Positions 12,968 to 22,990 of a DNA stretch of 64,000 bases are shown in pieces; position 1 is the stretch's first letter, and each line of letters starts with the position of its first letter. Source of the DNA: Chinchilla lanigera (lineage: Eukaryota; Chordata; Mammalia; Rodentia; Chinchillidae); the NCBI RefSeq assembly GCF_000276665.1, contig NW_004955417.1:28769936-28833935 (forward strand), given 5' to 3'. The notes beneath the pieces are model-generated. The model was not told the origin of the DNA and made no database searches. It saw nothing but the letters and a program-made list of their open reading frames with translations. The position numbers and the translations under genes were made by a program.

Positions 12968-13318
12968 TGTATTAGTCAATTGTATGTTATTATAATGAAA
13001 TACTTGATACAACTCACTTTATAAAGAGAAAAGGTTAATGAAGCTCACAGTTCTGGAGGTGCAAGGACACATCAGCTACCTCAGCTCAGTTCTGCTGAAG
13101 CTTTCCCAGGTGGCAGCACTTGCATTTGAAAGAGCTTGCAACACCAAAACAGGAAGGCAGAGAGAGCAACCTCCTACATTTTCTTCCAAGAACATGACCC
13201 CAGGACCTTCGTATCTCCTATTAGGCCCCACCTCCCAAAGGTAGCACAATTCCCAATAGCGCCACCCCAAGGACCAGACCTTTGACCCCAGTGGACACTA
13301 GGACACTTGGACTGCACC
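12968..13318 (-). mobile_element. ERVL-MaLR solo LTR, minus strand
   Basis: The plus strand shows the reverse-complemented LTR signature: GTATTAGTCAATTGTATGTT, AAGAGAAAAGGTTAATGAAG, CTCACAGTTCTGGAGG, then TTAGGCCCCACCTCCCAAAG and CCCAATAGCGCCACC. It directly abuts an L2 fragment at its right side. Confidence 0.75.
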
Positions 13319-13329
13319 CAAACCAGATG

Positions 13330-13690
13330 GAGTGACCAGGGAGACTTCAACAAGAATGTGACACCTGAATAGACCCTAGGAGAGTGAAGAAGTGGCCCGA
13401 CTGAGATGTGGTAGTCTCCTGGGCACAGCACCAGATTGTGCAAAAGCCCTGGGGCAGAATGTACCTCACAGGGTGAGGGAACTCAGCCAGAAAAGATCCA
13501 TTGGGGTGAGGAGTTGCTGAAGGTGAGGCCAGAGATGGAGGTGGAGGACTTTGGCTTTATTCTAAGTAGGAAGCTGTTTAGCTGAAGGATGACACATTCA
13601 GAAAGGGTCATAGTGCAGAGAACAGACCAAGGGAGCAGAATTGCCTGGAAAGAGGAAGCACTGGGAGCAGCTCGATGGAGATCATGAAGG
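13330..13690 (+). mobile_element. L2 LINE 3'-end fragment, plus strand
   Basis: Phrases in the order of the L2 3' region are visible: TGTGCAAAAGCCCTGGGGCA, GAGGACTTTGGCTTTATTCT, then GTGGTCACTCC-like decay. L2 spread before the placental radiation, so this is an ancient non-coding copy. Confidence 0.6.
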
Positions 13691-13939
13691 TGGTCACTCC
13701 ACAGACACTCCACGGCCTGTGGCTCGGGGGTGACCCCTGGACAGTGTTGGGTCCCCCTTATCTCAAGGCTCTTTGTCTTCCTTCTTCTACACATCAGCAA
13801 TGTCTCCCTTATGGTGCAACTGGGGATCCTTCTAGTCTGTGGCCAGAGAGAGGGGGAGCCCTATCAAGGGTAAGCATTGGCAGTCTAATACCCAAAATGG
13901 AAGTAATGAAGAACTGGTATATACCCAAGCCTCAGGGAG

Positions 13940-14835
13940 AGCTGTCAATTGTGCTTTGAAGAACAATGGACCAGTGAGAAGACAGAGGAATCATACCTAG
14001 AATACATGAAGAACTCAAAAAATTGCTGTGCAATAAGTTCCCCAGCCAAAAAGCAGGCAAGCAAAATGAAAAGACACTTCTCAGAAGAAGTACAAATGGC
14101 CAATAAATACATGAAGAAACCCTCAGCATCACCGGCCATTAGAGAAATGCAAATTAAAACCACACTGACATTTCATCTTACCCCAAAAGAATGGTCATCA
14201 CGGAGAAATCAAATACTAACAGAAGCTAGTGAGGCTGCAGGCAAAAGGAACACTTCTGCGTTGTTGATGGGAGTGTAAACCAATACAACCACCATGAAAA
14301 TCAGTATGGAGATTCCTCCTAAAACTAGAAATTTTATTCAACCCAGCTGTTCCCCTTCTAAGTGTCTTCCCCAAAGAGTTAAAGGCATCAGATTAAGTGA
14401 TACACGTATACTCATGTCTATAGCAGCACAATGCATAACAGCTAAATCTTGGAAGCAGCCTATATGTCCGTCACCAGAGGAGTGGATAAAGGAAATGTTG
14501 TATTTACACATAACGTAATACTGCTCTTCCAAAACAAAAGATAAACTTGAGTCATTTGTAAAAAAAATTGGATGAACCCGAGATCATAACATTAAGTGAA
14601 ATCAACCAGACACACAAACTTAAATATTGCATGGTTTGCCTTATATGAGAAACCAAATCTATAAATAAAAAGCAAAATGAAAGAGAAATAATATGAAGTA
14701 ATGAGATAGCTCTTTCTCACATGGGGGGGATCAAGATGGAGGGAGAGAGAAGGGGATAAAAAAGAGAGATGTGTCGTGTGCACGCGCCTACTTCCCACGA
14801 GGAGTGTGTCCATTATGTGCTGCACACAGATACTA
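13940..14835 (+). mobile_element. L1 3'-end fragment (old L1M-type), plus strand
   Basis: Recognisable L1 3' phrases appear in order: AAAAGACACTTCTCAGAAGA, ATTAGAGAAATGCAAATTAA (with AACCACACTGACATTTCATC), GCAGCACAATGCATAACAGC, GAGGAGTGGATAAAGGAAAT, and a purine-rich tail near 14,720-14,770. It is heavily diverged. The short open frames here are L1 remnants or chance. Confidence 0.85.
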
Positions 14836-17237
14836 TTAAAGATGTTTTTTTTAAAAAGATAAAGGCCCCACCACTCAGCTCTCTGAATGTCCAAGGGTCA
14901 TCTGGAAAAATAGATTCCAAGGAAGAAGAACAAGAAAATGATCGGTATGCTGAGTGAATGGGAGCTTCCACCAAGGGAAGAAGAGTGTCTGTGGGTGTCA
15001 AAGAAAGGATCTAGGTGCAGCTGGAGCTTTCTGTCCTGTGGAAGATGCACCTCACCTGCAGGAGGGGACCGGGCAGGGTATGCGCATGTACAGCCCCAAC
15101 AGTCATTCTAGCTCCTGCTCAGCCATCTCCTTGCTCAGCTTCCTTGCTGGTATGAGAGGGCTTTTCTTGTATATTTTATCAAGCCCAAGCTCCCAGTCAC
15201 TTGTATGATACCTCAGTTTAGCACTCCTCACTGAGAGGATCTGATTGACCTAATTTGGATCAAATGACTAACTGTGACTCAGAAATTTTTGGATATTAAG
15301 ATTGTGATCAGAACAGCTATCAGAGAGAGGAAGGTAAGATATTTTATTTCAGAAAAGAGATTCTCTGAATGCAGTGTTGACATTGTTTAGATCACCACTA
15401 ATCATCTAATGATTTGTGTTATATCAGCTACACTAAGAGATTTTGGAGCCTACTTTAAAATTTAGAAATATACACAGACTAGAGTTTTGTTTTGTTTTAT
15501 ACTGGGTTATGGTAAAAATTAATTCAGTTTTCTTCTACTATGACATGATAATTTCCATTTATAAATCATACTACTAATATGGATGATGACATTCAGTAAC
15601 ATGATCAGTGACTCACCTTTTCAATCACATAAACTTAGAAGAAAAATTTGATGAGCTGTAGATATAAAGATGAAGTGTAATTGTATATGTGTTTTCTCTG
15701 GGAGTCAAACATTTTTTTATATTGTATCACCATTTAAGGTTTGATTATTTACTAAATCCCTGAACAGCAGAAGCCTTCGCAAGTCCCAGGCATAGAGAAA
15801 GGAGGGAACCAAAGTCAAAGGATTTTCTAGTCTTTGCTAGGATTCTTTCAGTAACTTGAGGTATGCACAGCTTGGCTCTACTTCTGGTCCTCTTCTGGTG
15901 GTTCTTAATTATAGACATCAGAAAACAGGAGTAGAAATTAAGATACACAAAGACACACAATGCAAAGTTAGGGGATTAAGGGCAGAACTGAAAAATGGCT
16001 TCTAGAAAACAGTGTGAGATAAACCTAGAAAATCATCTTCCACTCCTAGAAAAATTTAGAAGGCTACAAGAAAAGTGTTTTCAAGAAGAATGAAATAGTC
16101 ATCAGCAGGAGAGTTGATCAGGAAGCCCTAATGCTCACTTCCCAAGGAGGCAGCAACTCAACACCACAGCAATCAATTCCCTTTGTGAGAAATTCAGAAA
16201 CCAGCTAACATGTTCCTCCAGCCCAGCCCAGCACAAAATCAGCTGCCTCAAAGCTATGTAGCGTGAAAATGTGCCATCACTCCTCTTCCTCAGTACTGCA
16301 CAGTGAGGAGACCCAGATTCTCCCTGGGAAGGCAAAGAGAAGGTAGAGACACGTGTTCCACGTCCAGAGCGTCTTAGCCAGAAACTGCTCACTGATAGAA
16401 AAGAGCACTAGGATGAGGGCTACTGAGACAGAGGTAACAATCTGAGCACTCGCTTGCCACTGTTCCTCTTCTTGGTCCAATGAAGAATGAGCAGGAAAAA
16501 CAAACAAACAAACAAACAAAGAGACCTTATTGCTTCCTCTTGGAGAGGAAGAGTTGGAGCCCAAAGTCCACTTCCTGGGTTCATGGAGGATTCCTGAGTG
16601 CAGGAGGGCACTGGTGTCTGGAACATCCTGACTGCCTGGGTCTCCTGACAACAAACTGGAAGTGGGCAGCTGGCACAGCTCTCTAGGACCCAAGGAGCAG
16701 TGGTCAAAGGCTGCAGTGCTCAGAGGCTTTTTCTTTGGGACTGGTGGCTCGTTTTCAGGATGACACCTGAAGGCGTGGCTCCTGTCTTGCCTATCTTAGA
16801 GTGCTGAACACATATTCCAGTAGCCTGAGGTCACCAAAAGCAACAGAGATCTGGATGGACTCTGGCAGCTACAGAAAAATTTAGTATTTCAGACAAATGT
16901 GAAAAGGACCAAAACATTAAGAAATCATGAAAGCCATCCCACTACTTGGGATTTCATTCATATTCCTAAGAACACACAACTACTGAAAATGTTTGAGACA
17001 CTCCAGAGTCTCTAGCAGGAGTCATGGTTGAAGGTTTTCTGTATAGAGAGCCAACCTATAAACTGGGACAAACTGGTGTTTCTTGGTGGGAAAGGTTGGG
17101 TGAAATACACCCTGACCATAGCTTTCTAATGCAAAAATGTACTTGAGCATAACAGAAGAAGGCTGTGCATCACAGGAGCTATGCTGGGGAGTACAAGAAG
17201 CAATCTTTGTGATCACCCACTTGGTAGATGGACAATA

Positions 17238-17240
<3 letters not shown>
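14836..17240. other. Unassigned sequence
   Basis: No defensible gene. On the minus strand, 16,135-16,693 carries a 138-codon open frame with a hydrophobic stretch; I could not match it to a family and see no start context or exon structure. A (CAAA)n short run lies at 16,499-16,519. Confidence 0.45.

Positions 17241-17274
<34 letters not shown>
17241..17274. repeat. (TG)n microsatellite
   Basis: Uninterrupted TG dinucleotide run of about 34 bases. Confidence 0.97.
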
Positions 17275-17277
<3 letters not shown>

Positions 17278-17529
17278 ATATCAAAAGGTGAGTTTACGCT
17301 CCATGAGTTTACCTTCCACCTTCCACTCCATGTTACATTTCTGTGCATTTACACTTTGTTTTATTAGATATTTTCTTTTGATTTTTCTTATAGAATAAGC
17401 CCAACGCATCACAATGTCATATGCAAATCTGCCCTAACACCTTTGGGAGGAGGTTAAAAATGGGTCATCAGGTGACTTGGCTCCCAAAGACTTGGATCAT
17501 GTAAGTCAAAAATTTAGACGGAGCAAGAT

Positions 17530-18572
17530 ATGACAGATAGAGAAGTAGAGAAGACCTTGATTCAAATGAGGAAGAGAACAAGGATGTAAATAAATATTTG
17601 ACTAGTCAAATGCTAGAAAATCTCTTAAAAATCCAGTGTTAGAATTAGGTTGGAAAATGATTTTGTGTTCTTGCCAGGGTGAAAGCTATTGGCAGAATGC
17701 TAACACTGAACTCAAGGCTAGACATTTGTAATGGATGATTTCCTACAAGATATTGTGAAATACTCTGATAACGAAATATAAGTAAAGCATTCTATATGCA
17801 CCAGTACTGATACTCAAGAATATATTTATCATGACACCTCACTATATGAACTAAAAGCCTTCATAGATCTATTATATATAGCAAGACTTTATTATTCTAA
17901 TAATCAGAATCTAAAGGATTTACGGAGAAATGACAGAGGTGGTGTTGAGATTTTTAGAACAACAATGACACTGAAGACATTTGGTTTCTTTCAATATTGC
18001 CTTTCTTTTGACAACAAAAAGACCCACCAAGAAAGAAAAAAATCTGATAACTTGGCTGCTATTCACTCATTGTTTGAAAACTTTGTTTCAAACTGTCAAG
18101 CAATTTATACACAATCTGCATACATGACAATTGATGAACAACTTGCATCATTTCGTGGTTGTTACATGCCAAAGAAACCAGATGCAAAAGTATTTCACAC
18201 CTTGAATTTAGAAACGTGTGCTGGGACTCAGCCACCAAGTGTTTACTCGTGCAGTAATAAATGGTATGATGTTATGAACAGACTTGTTGCACCTTTTTCA
18301 AAAAGTTACCAAAATGTCATATTCCACAACTGGTTCACTAGTTACCTATTGATGTTACACTTGCTAAAAGAACACTAGTTGACCAGCACAGAAACTATTT
18401 CCAAGAACAGAGCCAGGATTCCCTAAAACTGTTGCAAGTTTACAACCAAAAAATGTATAGTACAATCTGGATTTCAAAAAGACATAGCATTGGCTTCATA
18501 TGTGGTGAAGAAAAACAAAGGAATATTTTTTAGTGTACTGTCAATGTTATGCCACATGAGAAGACTGATAGC
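17530..18572 (+). pseudogene. piggyBac transposase pseudogene, N-terminal and central part
   Basis: The family's enzyme is a DDE/D-type transposase that cuts and pastes DNA at TTAA. A likely start ATG at 17,530 reads MTDREVEK, followed after a frame change by an acidic stretch (SNEEENKDVNKYLTSQM), as in the family's N-terminus. From 17,782 to 18,553 one frame encodes the DDE_Tnp_1_7 region: ELKAFIDLLYIARLYYSNNQ, RRNDRGGVEIFRTTM, YMTIDEQLASFRG, HNWFTS, and SGFQKDIALASYVVKKNKG. It carries stops at 18,376 (TAG) and 18,424 (TAA) and a shift before MPHEKTDS at about 18,552. The first catalytic Asp is present (GAT, 18,133). The second is His (CAC, 18,325) where the family has Asp before NWF. Codons are also missing after FRG. 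It cannot encode an active enzyme. The motif style is closest to insect-type piggyBac proteins as I remember them. Confidence 0.9.
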
Positions 18573-18904
18573 AGATCTTTGCTGTGGTCTGGCCACAGCA
18601 GGTCCAAGAGATTCCTGCAAGAAGGAATGACGCAGGTGAAGAGACAAACAACACAGACACCAGAGGTCCTTCTGGTGGGCCAGGGGAGCAAGGATCCTCT
18701 GGCACAGAGAAATGATTTTACTTTATTATGTACTTTTGCAATTACAGGTGAAATTGTATCTTAGATACAATGAGGTTTCTGTTTTAGTTACAGATTCAGA
18801 CATGGTTGACTGACCATTTGGCTGCAACCCTGGTGGGAAATCAACTTTTCTAAAGCACATAAAAGGAAGCAAAAAGATCAGTCACTAGGTGTTCTTGATT
18901 AGGT
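18573..18904. other. Unidentified insertion inside the piggyBac copy, up to the gap
   Basis: In intact family members only some ten to twenty residues separate the HHDEKID-type motif from the KPE..FYN motif. Here those motifs lie at about 18,560 and 19,395, so the DNA between is mostly foreign. The visible part is GC-richer to 18,710 and then AT-rich. It recalls LTR-type sequence but I cannot name a family, and its right end lies in the N-run. Confidence 0.5.
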
Positions 18905-19388
18905 NNNNNNNNNNNNNNNNNNNNNNNNNNNNNNNNNNNNNNNNNNNNNNNNNNNNNNNNNNNNNNNNNNNNNNNNNNNNNNNNNNNNNNNNNNNNNNNN
19001 NNNNNNNNNNNNNNNNNNNNNNNNNNNNNNNNNNNNNNNNNNNNNNNNNNNNNNNNNNNNNNNNNNNNNNNNNNNNNNNNNNNNNNNNNNNNNNNNNNNN
19101 NNNNNNNNNNNNNNNNNNNNNNNNNNNNNNNNNNNNNNNNNNNNNNNNNNNNNNNNNNNNNNNNNNNNNNNNNNNNNNNNNNNNNNNNNNNNNNNNNNNN
19201 NNNNNNNNNNNNNNNNNNNNNNNNNNNNNNNNNNNNNNNNNNNNNNNNNNNNNNNNNNNNNNNNNNNNNNNNNNNNNNNNNNNNNNNNNNNNNNNNNNNN
19301 NNNNNNNNNNNNNNNNNNNNNNNNNNNNNNNNNNNNNNNNNNNNNNNNNNNNNNNNNNNNNNNNNNNNNNNNNNNNNNNNNNNNNNNN
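18905..19388. other. Assembly gap (484 N)
   Basis: Run of N. The length is not one of the usual fixed placeholder sizes, so it may be an estimate. It lies inside the DNA that splits the piggyBac pseudogene. Confidence 1.
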
Positions 19389-19389
19389 A

Positions 19390-19680
19390 CAAGCGAAGCC
19401 AGAAAAGGTCACATTTTGTAGCAAAATGAAAGATAGAGTAGATGTTGTTGACAAATTATGCAGCAACTATGTTGTCTCTTGAAACACAAAGCATTGGCCA
19501 ATGGTTGTGTTTTAACAGATCCTAAACACGTCAGGCATAAATATGTATGCATTCACACAAAATTACAAAATACACAAAGAAACAGGGAAAGCTGGCCCAA
19601 TGAAGGAAACAAAATTAATCTCCAGAAAATGATTCCTAACAAGCAGAAGGATAAGAGTTATCTGATAAACAATTCAAAAT
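19390..19680 (+). pseudogene. piggyBac transposase pseudogene, C-terminal part
   Basis: Immediately after the gap one frame reads QAKPEKVTFCSKMKDRVDVVDKLCSNYVVS. This matches the family's KPE..xFYNxTKGGVDxVDxxCSxYSV block, with the third catalytic Asp retained (GAT at 19,441; a second Asp at 19,450). The same frame then gives a stop (TGA at 19,480, where the family has an Arg codon, consistent with CGA to TGA decay), NTKHWPMVVF matching KTRRWPMVVF, and another stop at 19,513. A shifted frame continues with ILNTSGINMYAF, matching the conserved LLNISGIN-type helix. I see no C-terminal cysteine-rich zinc-binding motif. Confidence 0.9.
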
Positions 19681-19814
19681 AACTTTCACACAAATAATCC
19701 CATAAGTTTTTTCATCACAATTCTAAATCTCTCCAAAAGAAATTTAAAATTACCAGAGCACAAACTAGACAAATCGTGATGTCATGTCAGCTCATTCCTA
19801 AACCCATTCTTTAA

Positions 19815-20160
19815 TACTGTTATAATCCCAGAGGTCTTTGAACTAACAAGTTATGGCAAATGAGTATTACCCATATATCCTCTTTTACCAAACTTAAATC
19901 TATTCATGCCTCTATAGATACCTTCTCACAAGCACAGGAAAAGTATGCATAAAAAATAAGAACACCAACAAATAATAGGAAATATGAAAAGAAGTAAAGA
20001 GAAATTTTGGAGTTAAAGAATAACAGAATTGAAATTTTTACTAAAGGGTGGACTCCAGCTAGATGATCCAAGGAAGTCCACCTGGGCTTGTTATAGTCCT
20101 ATTGTTAAATGTTAAAGACAGTGTTTTGAAGGAGAGGGAAGAAAAAAATTCCTCATGTAC
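19815..20160. other. Unassigned AT-rich sequence
   Basis: No gene or clear repeat beyond the candidate transposon end. Confidence 0.5.
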
Positions 20161-20345
20161 AAGAGAGCCTTTCTCCACATGTACCTTGCAAGCCAGAGGA
20201 AGTGGGTGAAACATTCAAAGTGCTAAAAGGAAAAAACAACTTCCCCAGAAGGACACTATATCCAGCAACACTGACAAAATTAAGGAAAAATTAAAACTGC
20301 CCCAGATAAACTGTAACCAGGGAGCTCATCAAAACAAAAAGGGCA
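20161..20345 (+). mobile_element. Old L1 fragment, plus strand
   Basis: Phrases such as CACTATATCCAGCAACACTG and AAATTAAAACTGCCCCAGAT with AAACTG match the region of mammalian L1 that reads 'ctatatccagc...gagaaattaaaac...cccagataaac'. Diverged, both ends uncertain. Confidence 0.65.
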
Positions 20346-21555
20346 ATAAGACTGGAAGAGGAACAAAAAAGATGAGACAGAAAAAACCATTTACAAAATG
20401 AGAATAATACATTCTCTTTCATCAGTAATTACTTGTTATGATAAATTTTTGCTATTTGATATTCTTTTGCCATGTGCATATACCGCTCGACAGAATTTTA
20501 GCAATTTTTATGCTCATAGAGCTACTTACCCTTTGAGTAAATTCTTCAAGTGCAGTGCAGTCAACTGCATCTCATGGAGAACATTGCTCCTCTGCTTTAG
20601 ATGAAACAGATAAAGAGTATTTTGGTTTTGCAAAAGGTAGGAAAGCTAATTTAATAAGGAGTAAAGACATGAAAAGTAAGAAAAAGCTAAGCTTTTCTGT
20701 AAAACCATGGAAACTATGCCTATTAGAAGTAAAATACTTTCTGTGAGAATAAATGGGCTGCAGGGAGAGGATCCAAAGGGAAAGAAAGGGCCAAAGCTTT
20801 AAAACATTTGGATCATGGTGGGACTGGTGGAAGAGAGACAGGATCTGTCCATGATGAGGAAGAACTTTCAGAACGCTGGTGATCGGTTTAAAAGCTTAAG
20901 TGTTCTTTTTGAGGCATGTGCCTCTATGCATAGGAGGTCTACTATATAGGACAGCTTTCTTTTGTGGATGCCAAAAAAGGGTGTGTGTGCAGTCCTGGTG
21001 GAGGGTGGTAAATGGAGCCGGTGATGTACTTTGCCTCCTCCTCTGCCTTGCACGTGGACAGCACAGACAGGACATGTCCATTGCAGAGACACATTATTCA
21101 AAACAACTTAGGATAATCAACACGTGATGAGGAAAAAGAGTGTTTGGTCCAAAACTCTAAAGAAAGAAATTCTTAAAGATAGTGAGCTTCTGGTTTCATT
21201 CTTAGGTTATACTTGCTTAGAATTAAAGAAACTGAATTATGATCAAGACTGCAACCTCACTGTTAACTGATGTAGCCTTCAGCACAATCATAAAAACAGG
21301 CCTCCTTCACAGAGCACAGTTCCTCAGTTAGCGTGTTGGGCCTCTCCCCAGTCTGTGGTTTCTCTACACGCTCCCACAGTTACTTCCCATGCAGCACTCC
21401 CTTCAGACTTCTCATAATGTCAGGTCTGTGTTCTTTTCTTGAGCATGGCTCGTTTCTCTCTACTGAAAGACTCCTCCCAGCTTCGCTCTGCTGCTGCTCC
21501 TGGACATCCTTGGTTTTGTTACATCTCTCTGTGCCTGTAACTGTCTCTCTTATCT
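20346..21555. other. Unassigned sequence
   Basis: AT-rich with no gene I recognise. The frame at 20,398-20,604 has a hydrophobic, Cys-containing translation but no family motif and no neighbour to support it. Confidence 0.45.
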
Positions 21556-22640
21556 AAGGTAAATGTGAAATTCCATAGTTATTCTGTGATGGAGACACAT
21601 TTGTCTTGATTAATTTGGGGGAATTCTCAATCAGCATTTTTTCAAACATCACCTCTGCTCTTTTTTACCTTTCTGAGATTACCATTACACTTTTTATAGT
21701 TGCTCCATAGTTCTTGAATACTCTGTAGAGGTTTTTCTTTTTTGGTTTTTCTCTGGTACTGGGAACCAAACTCATGACCTTGCGCTTGCCAGGCAGGCGC
21801 TTTTTGCCGCTGAGCTAAATCCCCAGCCCCACTGTAGAGGTTTTTCAAATTTTTGTTTTTCTCTGTCAGTTTTCAAAGTTCCTGTTGCCATATCCTCCAG
21901 ATCAGGGTTTCTTTCTTTAGCTATGTCTGGTTTGCCAGTGAGCCCATCACAGGTACTTTTCAGTTTAGTTACAGGATTTTTATTTCCAGTGTTTCTCGCT
22001 CTCTTTTAGAATTGACATGTTTTCTTACATTCTCTGTTCTTGGATGTTCATATTCTCTACTTTTTCCATCAGAACAATCATCATATTAATTATAAAATAA
22101 AGTAATAATCTGTGGTCTAACAATTTTAGCATTCCCACAATAGCTGGCTCTGGCAGAAATCATAGTGTCTTGTATCACTGATTTGTAGAACCTGGTCCTC
22201 AGGACTGTTAGTTTAACTGTTGCTGCACACATTTTTATTTGTTTTCTCTTGTCTTTTCATTACCTTCTCAGTTAAGAAGGATGGTTACAGATCAGTGCTG
22301 TCTTTGTCAAATGTTGAAGACTAGAATGTTACTCATGATTTATTATTTTATGGCATGAAAATTTTTTCTTGAAGGGCAACTTCTTACCTTTTCACATATA
22401 TCCTTTAGTAGCCTGATTTTTTTACAAATTATTAAAAATCTTACTCTTGTTTTTGAATGATAACTGATCACACAATTCTAATTTCACAACTTTTTACTGT
22501 CAGTGTTTTGAAGACATTGCTCCACTTTATCATAAATGCTAATTTGCTTTCAGATAATTGCTGTTCCCTATTTCTCATTTTCCAAAAGTTTTTTCTGTAA
22601 TTTAAGTCCAGATTAATTTGCACAGTGACACTAAAATTAA
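21556..22640 (-). mobile_element. L1M-type fragment (5' part), minus strand
   Basis: The plus strand reads like the reverse complement of the 5' region of old L1M elements: AATTCTCAATCAGCATTTTT, TTGCTCCATAGTTCTTGAAT, CAGTTTAGTTACAGGATTTT, AGAATTGACATGTTTTCTTA. It is split by an ID SINE at 21,737-21,831. The right part (22,340-22,640) is weaker. Confidence 0.6.
21737..21831 (-). mobile_element. ID-type SINE, minus strand
   Basis: On the minus strand it begins GGGGCTGGGGATTTAGCTCA, with a two-base expansion (GCAAAAAGCG) in the D-loop region. A 14-bp target-site duplication CTGTAGAGGTTTTT lies at 21,723-21,736 and 21,832-21,845. Confidence 0.9.
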
Positions 22641-22990
22641 CTATGAAAAGTCTTCAAGTGCTCTATGACTTATTTTAATAAATGTTTCACATTCTCTGGA
22701 AAAAGATGTATATCCTGCAATTATTACATGAAGTATTTAAATATGTCAATTAGTTCAGATTGGTTAATGGTATTATTAAAAACTTTTATATCCTTCTTTT
22801 GTCTGCCTATTCTATCAGTTATTGAGAGAAATGTGCTACAAATTCCAACCAGGCTTTTAGATTGTTTGTCAATTTAATTCTGCCAACATTTAATGATGTG
22901 AACATTGTGAATGCAACCACCTGCTTGTCAATTTCTGTTGAATTATTGTAAGAAGAAGCATTCATCTTTTTGATTCAACTATATTGCACT
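22641..22990 (-). mobile_element. L1M ORF2 (endonuclease-side) fragment, minus strand
   Basis: Phrases such as AAAAGATGTATATCCTGCAA, TATGTCAATTAGTTCAGATT, TCTATCAGTTATTGAGAGAA and CTACAAATTCCAACCAGGCT follow the reverse complement of the L1M ORF2 region. A 49-bp piece at 22,876-22,924 breaks the L1 reading and is flanked by a direct repeat (see findings). The fragment is heavily diverged. Confidence 0.6.
22866..22920 (+). repeat. 55-bp exact direct repeat, copy 1
   Basis: Identical base for base to 24,464-24,518. It starts TTGTCAATTTAATTCTGCC and ends GTGAATGCAACCAC. TTGTCAATTT is repeated just downstream at 22,925-22,934. Confidence 0.97.

Larger units (their letters stand above)
17454..19814 (+). 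mobile_element. Decayed piggyBac DNA transposon, interrupted and partly unsequenced
   Basis: Protein homology to a piggyBac transposase runs from about 17,530 to 19,590 (see the pseudogene entries). The outer limits are my inference. A TTAA at 17,454-17,457 is followed by AAATGGGTCATCAGGTGAC. A TTAA at 19,811-19,814 is preceded by a sequence whose reverse complement starts AGAATGGGT and contains GAGCTGAC. piggyBac elements insert at TTAA and carry short inverted termini, and the resulting span of about 2.36 kb fits an autonomous element, but the inverted match is short and may be coincidence. The copy is interrupted between 18,573 and 19,388 by foreign DNA that includes a 484-N gap, so true length is unknown. 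Insertion orientation is plus. Confidence 0.8.

Noticed and set aside
16277..16693. 138-codon minus-strand frame with a hydrophobic stretch, possible membrane protein
   Set aside because: No family match by eye; part of it is a (CAAA)n run reading as Phe/Val/Cys-Leu-Phe repeats; no supporting exon or promoter.
17782..18376. Domesticated piggyBac gene
   Set aside because: In-frame stops, a frame change, loss of codons, a missing catalytic Asp and a foreign insertion all point to a dead transposon.
18850..19482. Frames of 180-197 codons across the N-run
   Set aside because: Created by unknown bases; only the piggyBac-like ends carry information.
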